Shown here: piece by piece, positions 48,743 through 57,445 of the stretch | Layout: every line of letters begins with the position of its first letter | Numbering within the stretch: position 1 is the first letter of the stretch | Position numbers and translations under genes: made by a program | Notes under the pieces: model-generated | Told to the model about the DNA's origin: nothing | The model's input: the letters and a program-made list of their open reading frames with translations, nothing else | Databases searched by the model: none | Assembly (NCBI RefSeq): GCF_015265475.1 | Contig: NZ_CP054493.1 | Location: 558,001-622,000 of the forward strand | Length of the DNA stretch: 64,000 nucleotides | Source: Candidatus Sulfurimonas marisnigri | Lineage (GTDB): Bacteria > Campylobacterota > Campylobacteria > Campylobacterales > Sulfurimonadaceae | Direction: 5' to 3'

Positions 48743-50701
48743 TTATCTCCTTTTAGTGTTTTCTTCTAGCAGATTTTTAATGGTTTCCACCAAATACTCA
48801 TTTGACGTACGCGACTTTACTAAAGCCTTTGCCACCTTGGCTTTAAGCGCATGATTGACTTCTTGTGCTGAAAAAAGTACTACTGGAATCTCCAACAGAC
48901 TGTCCTTCATATAAGATAATATTTCTTCACCTGAGCCATCAGGCAACATCATATCTAAAAGAATAAGATCGTATTTATTATCTTGAAGCTTAAAAAATGC
49001 TTCTGCTTTATCTACAGCCAAATCAATATGCCCCAATTCGTTAAGAAGAATCTTAACCAATTTTGCAATGTCTTCGTCATCTTCTACATGTAAAATTTTC
49101 GCTTGATGTATCTTCTTTACATGTAACGCATTGTTAAGTGATTGAATAAGATACTTTTGGTCTATGGGTTTATTTATCCAGTCAATCACTTCTAGTTCAA
49201 ATTCTGTACTCTCTTTTTTTGTATTGGATGCCCTAGCAGAGACGATTATAACCGCTAAGTTTTTCAAAGACTCTTCTTTTCTAATTTCTTCAAGAAAACT
49301 CATTCCATCTTGATCTGGAAGCATTATATCGAGTGTCATAGCGTCATATATATTTTTTTTGAGTAAACTTGTAGCCTCTCGCGCAGTGTAAGCAATATCG
49401 CAATCAATATCTTCTTGACTTAGCATTATCCGCAGCAAAGTAGCGATGTCATGATCGTCTTCAACTACTAAAACTTTTCCACGTGTACCTTTTTGTATTT
49501 GTACTTCTGTATCAAATTCATTTACTATTGGCAAATAAAAAAAGAAAGTAGTTCCTTTTCCTTCTGGACTTAAAAAACCTATACTACCGCCAAATTTCTC
49601 AACAATGGATTTTGTTATGCTAAGTCCGAGTCCAGTTCCGCCCTTTAGTTTGGTATCTGAAGAGTCGGCTTGTGCAAATTGTTGAAAAATACGTTTTTTA
49701 AACTCCTCTGGAACACCTAAACCGTTGTCGTGTATCTCTACTCTTGCTCGCTTGTTGTATACTATTACCTTTAATACGACTGCATCTTTTTTTGGAGAGT
49801 ATTTTACTGCGTTTGATATGAGGTTTGTGAGGACTTGTTGCATTCTATTTACATCTACGTAAACTTGTATAGTCTCAATTTGGTTTTCAAACGACAATGT
49901 TACGTCAAACTCTTTTGCATACCCAATGTTTGCCTCTATTGCCTTGTGTATCAAGTCGTTTAAATTTGCTTTTTCAAAATAAAAATCCATCTTTCCAGAT
50001 TCAATTTTTTCCATATCTAAAATATCATTTATCAGTAAAATTAGTCTTTCGCTGTTGTTTAAGGCGATTTGTATAAGAGGTTTTATTTTTTCACCAACCT
50101 CTCCCATTACTCCGCTATCTATAAGACTGAGCGAGCCTTTGATGGAAGTTAAAGGTGTCCTGAGTTCATGGCTTACAGTTGATACAAACTCATTCTTAAA
50201 TTTCTCTAAGCGTTTTTGTTCGCTTAAATCCCTTACGGTTCCTACAAATATCGGCTTATTATTGTCTTTAATTTTTGTTACTGCAAGATAAAGTGGAAAA
50301 GTTGAGCCGTCTTTTCTTCTGCCCTCAACATCTCGTCCTATGCCTATTATTTTAGCTATGCCGCTTTGCATGAAGTTTGCCAAGTAACCATCATGTTCGC
50401 TGTGATAAGGCTCCGGCATAAGCATCTTTATATTTTTACCTATTACTTCTGAAGCTTCGTAGCCAAAAATCTTTTCAGCGGCTAGATTAAATGAACCAAC
50501 AATTCCATTTGGCTCAATGGTGATAATACCTTCAAACACGCTATCTACGACCGCCCGAAAGCGTTCCTTGTCATCTACGGAGTGTGCGTGTTGGTCTTCC
50601 CAAATCGCTTTTATTTCATCAAGAAAACCGCTGTTTGCATCCCCATCTTTCAAGCTCTCTTTAAGCTCATTTACTATTGATGTCATTCTTTCTTTATGCA
50701 T
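48743..50701 (-). CDS. PAS-hybrid histidine kinase with two C-terminal receivers; PAS is FixL-like
   Basis: 652 residues. PAS ~48-160, HisKA with His178 in STVSHELRTPL, HATPase (~280-395; NLISNAVKYSP, GTGLGLSI), receiver 1 ~408-525 and receiver 2 ~535-650, both with phospho-Asp (LDIMLPDQDG; LDMMLPDGSG). No transmembrane helix is evident, so it is cytoplasmic. The PAS contains EPYHSEHDGYL and KIIGIGRDVEGRRKDGSTFP, matching FixL at the haem-ligand His (His103 here) and the Arg of GIGR (Arg123); oxygen sensing is therefore possible, not proven. Head of the REC and Hpt-GGDEF genes. Confidence 0.9.
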   Translation of the reverse strand: MHKERMTSIVNELKESLKDGDANSGFLDEIKAIWEDQHAHSVDDKERFRAVVDSVFEGIITIEPNGIVGSFNLAAEKIFGYEASEVIGKNIKMLMPEPYHSEHDGYLANFMQSGIAKIIGIGRDVEGRRKDGSTFPLYLAVTKIKDNNKPIFVGTVRDLSEQKRLEKFKNEFVSTVSHELRTPLTSIKGSLSLIDSGVMGEVGEKIKPLIQIALNNSERLILLINDILDMEKIESGKMDFYFEKANLNDLIHKAIEANIGYAKEFDVTLSFENQIETIQVYVDVNRMQQVLTNLISNAVKYSPKKDAVVLKVIVYNKRARVEIHDNGLGVPEEFKKRIFQQFAQADSSDTKLKGGTGLGLSITKSIVEKFGGSIGFLSPEGKGTTFFFYLPIVNEFDTEVQIQKGTRGKVLVVEDDHDIATLLRIMLSQEDIDCDIAYTAREATSLLKKNIYDAMTLDIMLPDQDGMSFLEEIRKEESLKNLAVIIVSARASNTKKESTEFELEVIDWINKPIDQKYLIQSLNNALHVKKIHQAKILHVEDDEDIAKLVKILLNELGHIDLAVDKAEAFFKLQDNKYDLILLDMMLPDGSGEEILSYMKDSLLEIPVVLFSAQEVNHALKAKVAKALVKSRTSNEYLVETIKNLLEENTKRR

Positions 50702-50721
50702 ATCTTGAATCCTTTATGTGT

Positions 50722-51177
50722 TTAACAAACCAACTGACAGGGGATGTGTTCAAAGCTATCAGTATTTGCGATATTTAAGATGCTCTGAGATTCATAAGCC
50801 TTTGAAAGGATACTTTTCTCTTCTATACAAAATAGCCTGCTAGCGGCATCATTTATAGAAGTCACAGTTGTGTATTCATCTGTAATGACAAGAGGATGAT
50901 ATTTTTTTTCAAGGCTTTGATTTATGCAAGAGTTGTGTTGTAATAGAAGTCTATTTTTACGGATTATCTCTGCCGTTTCTATAGCATCAAATTTCCCTTC
51001 TAGAACAATATCCATAAAAGTCAAATCTAACTGAGCATCTTTTACATATTGCATAGTGTTTTCACCGTTAGAGACTGTATAAATGGAGCACTCAGTGAAA
51101 CTCTCTAAGAGAGTTTTTATATGTTCCGCAAAAAAAGATTTATCCTCTATGATAAGTATTTTTACTTTACTATCCAT
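50722..51177 (-). CDS. Truncated REC fused to a partial PAS domain
   Basis: 151 residues when started at MDSKVKILIIED (51177), the normal receiver start; the frame is open 24 codons further. The receiver has ILIIEDKSFFAEHI and FMDIVLEGKFDAIETAEII (phospho-Asp), but stops after helix 3: the strand-4 Thr, strand-5 Lys and helix 5 are missing, and the sequence passes directly to a PAS-like segment (HPLVITDEYTTVTSINDAASRL). About 50 receiver residues appear deleted in frame. It is probably non-functional as a classical receiver. Lies 20 bases upstream of the hybrid kinase. Confidence 0.7.
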   Translation of the reverse strand: MDSKVKILIIEDKSFFAEHIKTLLESFTECSIYTVSNGENTMQYVKDAQLDLTFMDIVLEGKFDAIETAEIIRKNRLLLQHNSCINQSLEKKYHPLVITDEYTTVTSINDAASRLFCIEEKSILSKAYESQSILNIANTDSFEHIPCQLVC

Positions 51178-51249
51178 ATTAATTCCATTGAATATATTTT
51201 GAGCTATGCGCTTATTGTACCTAAAATGTACTGCAATATATCTAACCAT

Positions 51250-51607
51250 TCTTCGAGCGTTGTACTTACTTTTTCAGTTGGTGAATTACGATAGTTGAAA
51301 CTTAAATAATTAAATATGGTTTTAAATGGCTGCAATATTGTGCTTAGAGAGATGGAATGCCCTATATAAATAAGAAACATTTTAATTCATAAAATGAAAG
51401 ATGATAAAATAGTCAAATCAACAATCTTTTCAAATTCTAAAATCCTAATTTGATTCTTGTTGCAGAGTGAAACTTGGTAACCAGCATTTTCTACATGTAG
51501 AAAGACATGGACATTAAAAGATTTTACTAAAGTAAGGTGTACCGAAACGACACTGAATATTAAATAAAGTTGGTTAAAAGTCGCTGTTTATGTGATTTAA
51601 AGAAGTA
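51250..51607. other. Intergenic region, no gene found
   Basis: 358 bases between the REC-PAS gene and tRNA-Asn, both transcribed on the minus strand. It holds the 3' flank of the tRNA transcript and presumably the promoter of the signalling cluster. The 10-bp palindrome CTACATGTAG lies at 51491-51500. No reading frame or RNA family is recognised. Confidence 0.4.
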
Positions 51608-51682
51608 TGGCTCCGGATACTGGATTCGAACCAGTGACCAAGTGATTAACAGTCACCTACTCTACCGCTGAGCTAATCCGGA
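51608..51682 (-). tRNA. tRNA-Asn (anticodon GUU)
   Basis: 75-nt cloverleaf with encoded CCA. Acceptor TCCGGAT pairs with ATCCGGA, anticodon loop CTGTTAA (GUU), T-loop GGTTCGAATCC. Confidence 0.96.
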
Positions 51683-51705
51683 ATGTAAAAAGTTCTCTTA
51701 AAAAA

Positions 51706-51782
51706 TGGTGTCAGAGGGGGGACTTGAACCCCCGACCCCCGGCTTATGAGACCAGTGCTCTAACCAGCTGAGCTACCCTGAC
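51706..51782 (-). tRNA. tRNA with CAU anticodon, probably elongator tRNA-Met
   Basis: 77-nt cloverleaf with encoded CCA; anticodon loop CTCATAA. The first acceptor pair is G-C, so it is not the initiator. Elongator Met and tRNA-Ile2 (CAU with lysidine) cannot be separated with certainty from sequence alone. Transcribed ahead of tRNA-Asn, 23 bases apart. Confidence 0.9.
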
Positions 51783-51799
51783 ATCTTTAAGAGGATGGA

Positions 51800-51805
51800 A
51801 TTATA
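51800..51805 (-). promoter_or_regulatory. Putative -10 of the tRNA-Met/Asn transcript
   Basis: TATAAT on the minus strand, 18 bases before the 5' end of the CAU tRNA. The -35 region is not consensus. Confidence 0.55.
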
Positions 51806-51935
51806 ACCATCCAAAGCTTTTACTTTCCTTTTGTTTGTTTATAACTATAGTTTTTTATTATGAGGTGAGATGTCATGCATGATTTAAGTTTATTTATTAT
51901 ATTATGTTTTTATAATTATTTCTTAAGGAGTTTAT

Positions 51936-52919
51936 ATGATTTACAAAAAACTGTTTATTTTCTTTGGCATAACGCTTATGTTCGCAGGGTGTGCAACAAT
52001 GCAAAAGACGAAAACACATGAAACACCCGCTAGTACAGTACCAGAAGTTAGCAAGAGCATTAAAGAGAAAAAAGCGGATGAGCCACTTGGCTTAAAAAGA
52101 AAAGTAGCTATTGGGCGTTTTTCCAATGAAACTAGGTATGGTCAAAGTTTTTTTATTGATGAAAATAACGACCGCATAGGAAAGCAGGCTATGGATATTT
52201 TATCTTCAAAGCTTTTTGAGACGGGTAAATTTATTATGCTTGAGCGTGCAGATTTATCGAAAATTCAAAAAGAGCTTGAAATGGAGGGGTTTTCTTCATT
52301 AAAAAATTCTGCTGATTATCTCATTTTAGGCTCTATTACCGAATTTGGTAGAAAAGAGGTGAGTGATGTCGGCATTTTCAGCAGAGTTAAAAAGCAAGAA
52401 GCTTTTGCCAAAGTGCATATCCGTATAGTAGATGTGAGCACAGGACAAATTATCTATTCCGAGGAAGGAAAAGGAAGCGCATACAGTGAAGCCGGAAGTA
52501 TCATGGGTGTTGGTGCCAAGAGTGCATATGATGGACAACTAAATGATAAAGCGATAGATGCTGCTATTTCTAACTTGGCATCAAATATTATTGAAAATAT
52601 GTTAGATAAACCATGGCATGGGTATATTCTTGGGTATGAAGATGGAAACCTTATAACCTCTGGCGGAAAAAGTCAAAATATTAAAGTTGGAGATACTTTT
52701 GATGTAATAAAAGAGGGCAAAAAAATTAAAAACCCTCAGACAAACACTATGATTACTCTTCCTGGAAAAAAAATAGCATCAATAGAAATTATAAATACGC
52801 TTGGCGATACTCCTGATACTGAAGTCTCATTAGCAACTGTGACGAGTGGCAACCTAGATGATTATATTGTAAAAAGAGAGTTCTCTGGTCTTTATATTGA
52901 AGTAAAAAAGGATAAATAA
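51936..52919 (+). CDS. CsgG/HfaB-like outer-membrane lipoprotein
   Basis: 327 residues. Lipoprotein signal with lipobox MFAGC (Cys19), a Ser/Thr/Lys-rich linker, then a CsgG-type domain (KVAIGRFSNETRYG; ERADLSKIQKELEMEG; ADYLILGSITEFGRKE; IVDVSTGQIIYSEEG) and a ~90-residue C-terminal SH3-like extension from NIKVGDTFDVIKEG on. CsgG forms the curli secretion pore, and relatives are found with DUF4810 and DUF799 lipoproteins in non-curli bacteria. No curli subunit gene is visible. First of nine adjoining genes; ribosome-binding site AAGGAG. Confidence 0.87.
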   Translation: MIYKKLFIFFGITLMFAGCATMQKTKTHETPASTVPEVSKSIKEKKADEPLGLKRKVAIGRFSNETRYGQSFFIDENNDRIGKQAMDILSSKLFETGKFIMLERADLSKIQKELEMEGFSSLKNSADYLILGSITEFGRKEVSDVGIFSRVKKQEAFAKVHIRIVDVSTGQIIYSEEGKGSAYSEAGSIMGVGAKSAYDGQLNDKAIDAAISNLASNIIENMLDKPWHGYILGYEDGNLITSGGKSQNIKVGDTFDVIKEGKKIKNPQTNTMITLPGKKIASIEIINTLGDTPDTEVSLATVTSGNLDDYIVKREFSGLYIEVKKDK

Positions 52920-53218
52920 TGCGATATTTTTTAATTAGTCTTGTACTTTTGTCAAGCTTGTATTTTTCGGGATGTGGCTACAAAGAGGGCGTTTCGGCTG
53001 ATGATCAAAGATCATTTTTGTATTTTTCCGGTGATACTTCAGGGGTAACAGTATTTGTGGATGATTCAAAAGGCTTTACAGTGAAATCCGGTAGAGATAA
53101 TCAATACAAGATAAAACCGGGCAAACACACCGTGCGGATATATAGAGATGGCAATCTTATTGTTAATCGTGAAATATATGTTGGTGACAACATTGCCAAA
53201 GAGATTGGAATAGAGTAA
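52919..53218 (+). CDS. Small lipoprotein, PEGA-like
   Basis: 99 residues. Lipobox FSGC (Cys19). The mature part (GVTVFVDDSKGFTVKSG; IKPGKHTVRIYRDGNLI) reads like a single PEGA-type beta-sandwich, a small surface domain. It overlaps its neighbours on both sides by one base. Function unknown. Confidence 0.75.
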   Translation: MRYFLISLVLLSSLYFSGCGYKEGVSADDQRSFLYFSGDTSGVTVFVDDSKGFTVKSGRDNQYKIKPGKHTVRIYRDGNLIVNREIYVGDNIAKEIGIE

Positions 53219-53601
53219 TGAGAATCTCAAAGAAGATAAAAGTATTGTTTCCAATAGCTGTAGCTTTTAGTATAGTCGGTTGTGTCCAACAACCACAAGC
53301 TCTGTACAATTATGGGGACTACAGCGATAGCTATTATGCAAACAAAAAAAATATGAGCGATGAATCAACATTGAAGCTTCAGCAGTCTATGGAACAAGCA
53401 ATAGAAAAAGCCGGTGAGAGCATATCTGGCCGTGTACCTCCAGGGATGTATGCAAATTTAGGTTACATGTATCTAAAGAGTGGCAATCCCAATGGAGCGA
53501 TTTCAAATTTTAAAAAAGAGAAGTCAGTTTACCCTGAATCAGCACGTTTTATGGATCGTATAATTAAAAAAGTCGAACTTGTGGAGGGTAAATTAAAATG
53601 A
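53218..53601 (+). CDS. DUF4810 lipoprotein
   Basis: 127 residues. Lipobox IVGC (Cys22), then LYNYGDYSDSYY and a pair of helices with a TPR-like look (GMYANLGYMYLKSGNPNGAISNFKKEK), as in the DUF4810 family. Members accompany CsgG-like and DUF799 lipoproteins. Overlaps the next gene by 4 bases. Confidence 0.85.
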   Translation: MRISKKIKVLFPIAVAFSIVGCVQQPQALYNYGDYSDSYYANKKNMSDESTLKLQQSMEQAIEKAGESISGRVPPGMYANLGYMYLKSGNPNGAISNFKKEKSVYPESARFMDRIIKKVELVEGKLK

Positions 53602-54287
53602 TAAATATGAAACTCTTTAAGATTGCAATATTTGTTTTAATCACATTGTTGATTTCAGGTTGTGCACAAAAACATATAACAAAAGCAGATGCATACCCAA
53701 ATATGTATGAGGAGTTGCCACGTTCAATTTTAGCACTACCTCCAATGAATGAAAGCAGTGATGCTCAGGCTAAAGACTATTATATGACAACAGTTGAGGT
53801 CCCTTTAGCTCTTTCTGGATATTATGTATTTCCTGTTGAGATGGTTAGCGATATTATGAAACAAGAGGGAGTCTATGATACAGAGGAACTTTACAAAATG
53901 CCGCTTGGCAAGTTCTATGAATATTTTGGCGCCGATGCAGTTTTATATACGCGCATAAAAAAATGGGATGTCTCTTACATGGTGCTTGCTTCTAGCCTGA
54001 CCGTCAGTATTGAAGCAGAAATCGTATCAACAAAAACATCACAGCAATTATGGAGACACACCGGCACTGTAACAGTTGACCTAGGCGGAGGAGATACTGG
54101 AAATGGGATTGCAGGCTTAATTGCAAAAGTAGTGATTGCAGCTGTAAATACCGCCTCGGCAGATTATGTCAAGTATGCACATGTTGCAAACAATAGATTG
54201 CTTTCTACTATACCTGCTGGTCCATATCATGAAATGTATCTAAAAGATCAGGGTATAGAGTTGGGCAACCAGAGAGGTTACAGGTAA
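53598..54287 (+). CDS. DUF799 (GNA1162-like) lipoprotein
   Basis: 229 residues. Lipobox ISGC (Cys22). The mature region (PRSILALPPMNESSDAQAKDYYMTTVEVPLALSGYYVFP; GADAVLYTRIKKWD) matches DUF799, known from the meningococcal GNA1162 lipoprotein whose fold resembles TolB/CsgG-type N-terminal domains. Completes a CsgG-DUF4810-DUF799 trio with one extra small lipoprotein inserted. Confidence 0.87.
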   Translation: MINMKLFKIAIFVLITLLISGCAQKHITKADAYPNMYEELPRSILALPPMNESSDAQAKDYYMTTVEVPLALSGYYVFPVEMVSDIMKQEGVYDTEELYKMPLGKFYEYFGADAVLYTRIKKWDVSYMVLASSLTVSIEAEIVSTKTSQQLWRHTGTVTVDLGGGDTGNGIAGLIAKVVIAAVNTASADYVKYAHVANNRLLSTIPAGPYHEMYLKDQGIELGNQRGYR

Positions 54288-54292
54288 AAAAA

Positions 54293-55021
54293 ATGAGAAA
54301 AATATTTTTAATTTTACTTGCTTTTGCTATCTTGTTAGTTGCTGATGAAGCGCATGAGATTATGCAAAAAGTTGACAATAATATTCGCGGTAAAAATATT
54401 TATATGAAAATAAGCATGAAAGTGGTCTCTTTAAACCATGAGAGAAATATGCATATGGAGACTTGGTCGCAGGGTAGCAAAAAAAGTTTTGTTAAAGTTT
54501 TGTATCCGCCAAAAGACAAAGGGATTACCTTTTTAAGTCTGGATAATCAGATGTGGCAGTATGTTCCTAAAATAGAGAGAACTATAAAAATTCCGCCATC
54601 CATGATGCTGCAAAAGTGGATGGGAAGCGATATAACTAACGATGATGTGGTTAAGCAAAGCTCCATTGTAGATGATTATAACCCAAAGATAGTTAAAAGA
54701 GATGGCAATATCGTGACTATGGAACTTATACCAAAAGATGATGCTGCGGTTGTGTGGGGGAAGATTGTTTCTCAGATAGACACTTCTACATACACATCCA
54801 AAAAAGATATTTTCTATGATGAAAAGGGAGTGGAAGTTAGATATTTTGTGTATAAAAATGTTAAAAAGTTTGGAGAGTATTATCTCCCTACCTATTGGCG
54901 CGTTGAATCTGTAGATAAGAGAGACAACTATACAGAGATGATTTTAGAAGATGTAAAATATGATATAGAGATTTCCGAAAAGTACTTTAGTAAAAGTGCA
55001 TTGAAAAGGTTTTCTAGGTAA
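54293..55021 (+). CDS. LolA-like periplasmic lipoprotein-sorting protein
   Basis: 242 residues with a cleavable signal peptide (1-~17) and no lipobox. The half-open barrel pattern of LolA/LppX-type carriers is visible: SMKVVSLNHERNMHMETWSQG, SFVKVLYPPKDKGITFLSLDNQMWQYVPKIERTIKIPPSMMLQKWMG, and EYYLPTYWRVES, with the last matching the family found next to MMPL or ABC exporters. It probably shuttles a lipid or lipoprotein across the periplasm. Five bases after the DUF799 gene, one-base overlap with the permease gene. Confidence 0.85.
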   Translation: MRKIFLILLAFAILLVADEAHEIMQKVDNNIRGKNIYMKISMKVVSLNHERNMHMETWSQGSKKSFVKVLYPPKDKGITFLSLDNQMWQYVPKIERTIKIPPSMMLQKWMGSDITNDDVVKQSSIVDDYNPKIVKRDGNIVTMELIPKDDAAVVWGKIVSQIDTSTYTSKKDIFYDEKGVEVRYFVYKNVKKFGEYYLPTYWRVESVDKRDNYTEMILEDVKYDIEISEKYFSKSALKRFSR

Positions 55022-56241
55022 TGTTTAAGCTAGCGCTAAAAAACATTGTTTTTTACAAAGGTCGCTCTATAACTACAGCCATTTTGACTTTTGTATCTGC
55101 TATGCTTTTTGTAGTCTTTGTATCATGGCAAGACGGTTCACACAACTCTATGCTTGAGAATTCGCTTAAAATATATACCGGTGCAATTGAGATATATCAT
55201 AAAGATTATCGGGATATCGGTGGCAATGAGTATCTTATACAAGATGCTAAAACAATCACGGACAAACTTTCAAAAATAGAGGCCATTGAGGCATTTAGTA
55301 CGAGATATGAGACTTACGGTCTGCTCTCAAATAAAGAGTACTCGGCAGCTTCAATGATAGCTGGGATTGAACCATCAAAAGAGAGGGCGTTGAGTTCACT
55401 ATACTCAGCTCTGAGAGAGGGTGAGTTTTTGAATGAAAATTCAGGAAACTGCCTGTATATGGGTGCAGAGTTGGTTAAAAAACTTCGTTTACATGTAGGC
55501 GATGAAGTTAGCTTTATCGGGGGTGCAAGTGATGACTCCTTTGCTGCAGATATCTTTAAACTCTGCGGGGTTTTTAAAACAGGTTCATTTGAGTTTGACG
55601 GGAGTTCTTCTTTTATAGCCAGAAGCTATTTTGACAAGCTTATGTATGCGCAGAACAAAGCTTCATATATAACAATTAAGTTGAAAAATCTTGATGATGT
55701 AGATGCTGTAAACAGTGAGATATTAAATGTTTTAAATGATGAAAACCTTGAGTCTCTTACATGGAAAACTCTTATGAAGACAATGGTTGAGGCCATGGAA
55801 GTTGACAGTGTCTTTGGGTATATCTCTTTGTCACTTTTTCTTGTCGTAATATTTTTTGTGATTATGATTTACGGCTTTGTAAATGTTAGTTCGCGCATAA
55901 AAGAGTTTGGGGTTCTTAGATGCATAGGGTTATCAAAATCAAATATATTTTTATTGCTCTTTTATGAGATATTAATACTTTCCAGCGTTGCCATCATCCT
56001 AGCCGTACCCATAGCTGGTTATATCTGCTTCTATTTTGAATTAAACCCTGTTGTTATCGAGGGGATTGCCGAGATGTACAAGGATTACGGGATAGTTTCA
56101 GATGAGATACCGTTTGACTTCAATATGTTTACTATATCTTGGAATATAGGAGTCATATATATACTTAACTTTTTGAGCATTTTATACCCCTACATGTACA
56201 TAAACTCATTTGAACCGATTGAGGCGACAAGACATGTATAA
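55021..56241 (+). CDS. FtsX/LolC-E-type ABC permease (first of two)
   Basis: 406 residues. One helix near residue 18, a large periplasmic MacB-PCD-like domain (~45-255), then three helices (~265-290, 310-335, 370-395). The FtsX core around FVNVSSRIKEFGVLRCIGLSK is typical for mechanotransmission ABC systems such as LolCDE and MacB. The last 8 bases overlap the second permease gene. Confidence 0.9.
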   Translation: MFKLALKNIVFYKGRSITTAILTFVSAMLFVVFVSWQDGSHNSMLENSLKIYTGAIEIYHKDYRDIGGNEYLIQDAKTITDKLSKIEAIEAFSTRYETYGLLSNKEYSAASMIAGIEPSKERALSSLYSALREGEFLNENSGNCLYMGAELVKKLRLHVGDEVSFIGGASDDSFAADIFKLCGVFKTGSFEFDGSSSFIARSYFDKLMYAQNKASYITIKLKNLDDVDAVNSEILNVLNDENLESLTWKTLMKTMVEAMEVDSVFGYISLSLFLVVIFFVIMIYGFVNVSSRIKEFGVLRCIGLSKSNIFLLLFYEILILSSVAIILAVPIAGYICFYFELNPVVIEGIAEMYKDYGIVSDEIPFDFNMFTISWNIGVIYILNFLSILYPYMYINSFEPIEATRHV

Positions 56242-57445
56242 ACTAATCCTTAAAATGGCTTGGAAAAACTCATTTTTGAGGCCGGCTAGAACGCTTCTTG
56301 TAATAATTATGATTGCGGTCAGCATGAGTATGATGCTTGGTATTCAAGGTCTCTATGACGGAATGGTTGTCAGCATGATAGATAAGAACAAAAGAAGCGA
56401 GAGCGGAGATGTAAGTATCTACGCAAAAGATTACAGAATCGAAAAAGATATAAAATACAGAGTTGAAAATGCAGATAAGATAAAAGAGGATATTCAAAAG
56501 ATAGATGGTGTTGAGGCGGTAGTTCTTAGGCTTAGAGCAGATGGGCTTCTCTCAACAGCGAGAAAATCATCCTTTGCCTCTGTTATAGGCATAGATTTGG
56601 AAGAAGAGGAGAAATTCGGAGCGTTTAGTGAGTTTTTAAAAGAGGGCAATATTAATTTGCAAAAACGTGGCGCAGTGATAGGAATAGAGCTGGCAAAAAC
56701 ATTAAAGGTTCGTATTGGTTCTAAAGTCATATTCTCTACCCAGGATAGCTCCGGGGAAATAAACTCTATTGCTCTTCGTATTAGAGCAATTATTCAGACA
56801 ACAAACATCTCTCTTGATAGTAGCGGCATCTTCATAGATATAAATCAACTCCATAAACTTTTAGGAACAACTTCAAAAGAGGCTACTCAGATTTCTGTTA
56901 AAAGTAAAAATAAGAAACTCTACGGCACTTTAAAAGAAAAATATTCACACTTGGATGTTAAAAGTTTTTTAGAACTCCAACCGATGATAAAACAGATGGA
57001 GGATATGATGGTTATATTTAACTCCATAACTTTTTCAATAGTCATGAGTGTTGTTTTTATCGGGATTTTTGGTGTTATGTATGTATCTGTTTTAGATAGG
57101 ATTCGTGAGTTTGGTATTATGATAGGGATAGGAATGCACTACAAATATATACGATTACAAATATTTTTAGAGGCCATTGTGGTCGGACTGCTTGGGTATT
57201 TGGGAGGTGCTTTTTTAGGAGCTATATTGCTTATGTATTTAAAAGATTATGGACTAGACTTAAGCTCTTTTTCGGATGCTTTAGAGATGTGGGGCTATGA
57301 AGCGGTTATATATGGAACTATAAAACTATCATATTTTACAACTACTTTTTTAGCGATTATGAGCGCATCACTTTTAAGTGTACTTATTCCGCTAAGAAAA
57401 ATAAAAAAATTAAACCCAATTGAAGTGATTAAGGCAGACAAATGA
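56234..57445 (+). CDS. FtsX/LolC-E-type ABC permease (second of two)
   Basis: 403 residues from ATG at 56234 (MYKLILKMAWKNSFLRPART), preferred to an upstream start that would overlap the first permease more. Same four-helix plus periplasmic-domain design, with MYVSVLDRIREFGIMIGIGM in the FtsX core and SVLIPLRKIKKLNPIEVIKA at the C-terminus, a usual ending in LolC/LolE. Two non-identical permeases suggest a LolC/LolE-like heterodimer. Overlaps the ATPase gene by 4 bases. Confidence 0.9.
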   Translation: MYKLILKMAWKNSFLRPARTLLVIIMIAVSMSMMLGIQGLYDGMVVSMIDKNKRSESGDVSIYAKDYRIEKDIKYRVENADKIKEDIQKIDGVEAVVLRLRADGLLSTARKSSFASVIGIDLEEEEKFGAFSEFLKEGNINLQKRGAVIGIELAKTLKVRIGSKVIFSTQDSSGEINSIALRIRAIIQTTNISLDSSGIFIDINQLHKLLGTTSKEATQISVKSKNKKLYGTLKEKYSHLDVKSFLELQPMIKQMEDMMVIFNSITFSIVMSVVFIGIFGVMYVSVLDRIREFGIMIGIGMHYKYIRLQIFLEAIVVGLLGYLGGAFLGAILLMYLKDYGLDLSSFSDALEMWGYEAVIYGTIKLSYFTTTFLAIMSASLLSVLIPLRKIKKLNPIEVIKADK

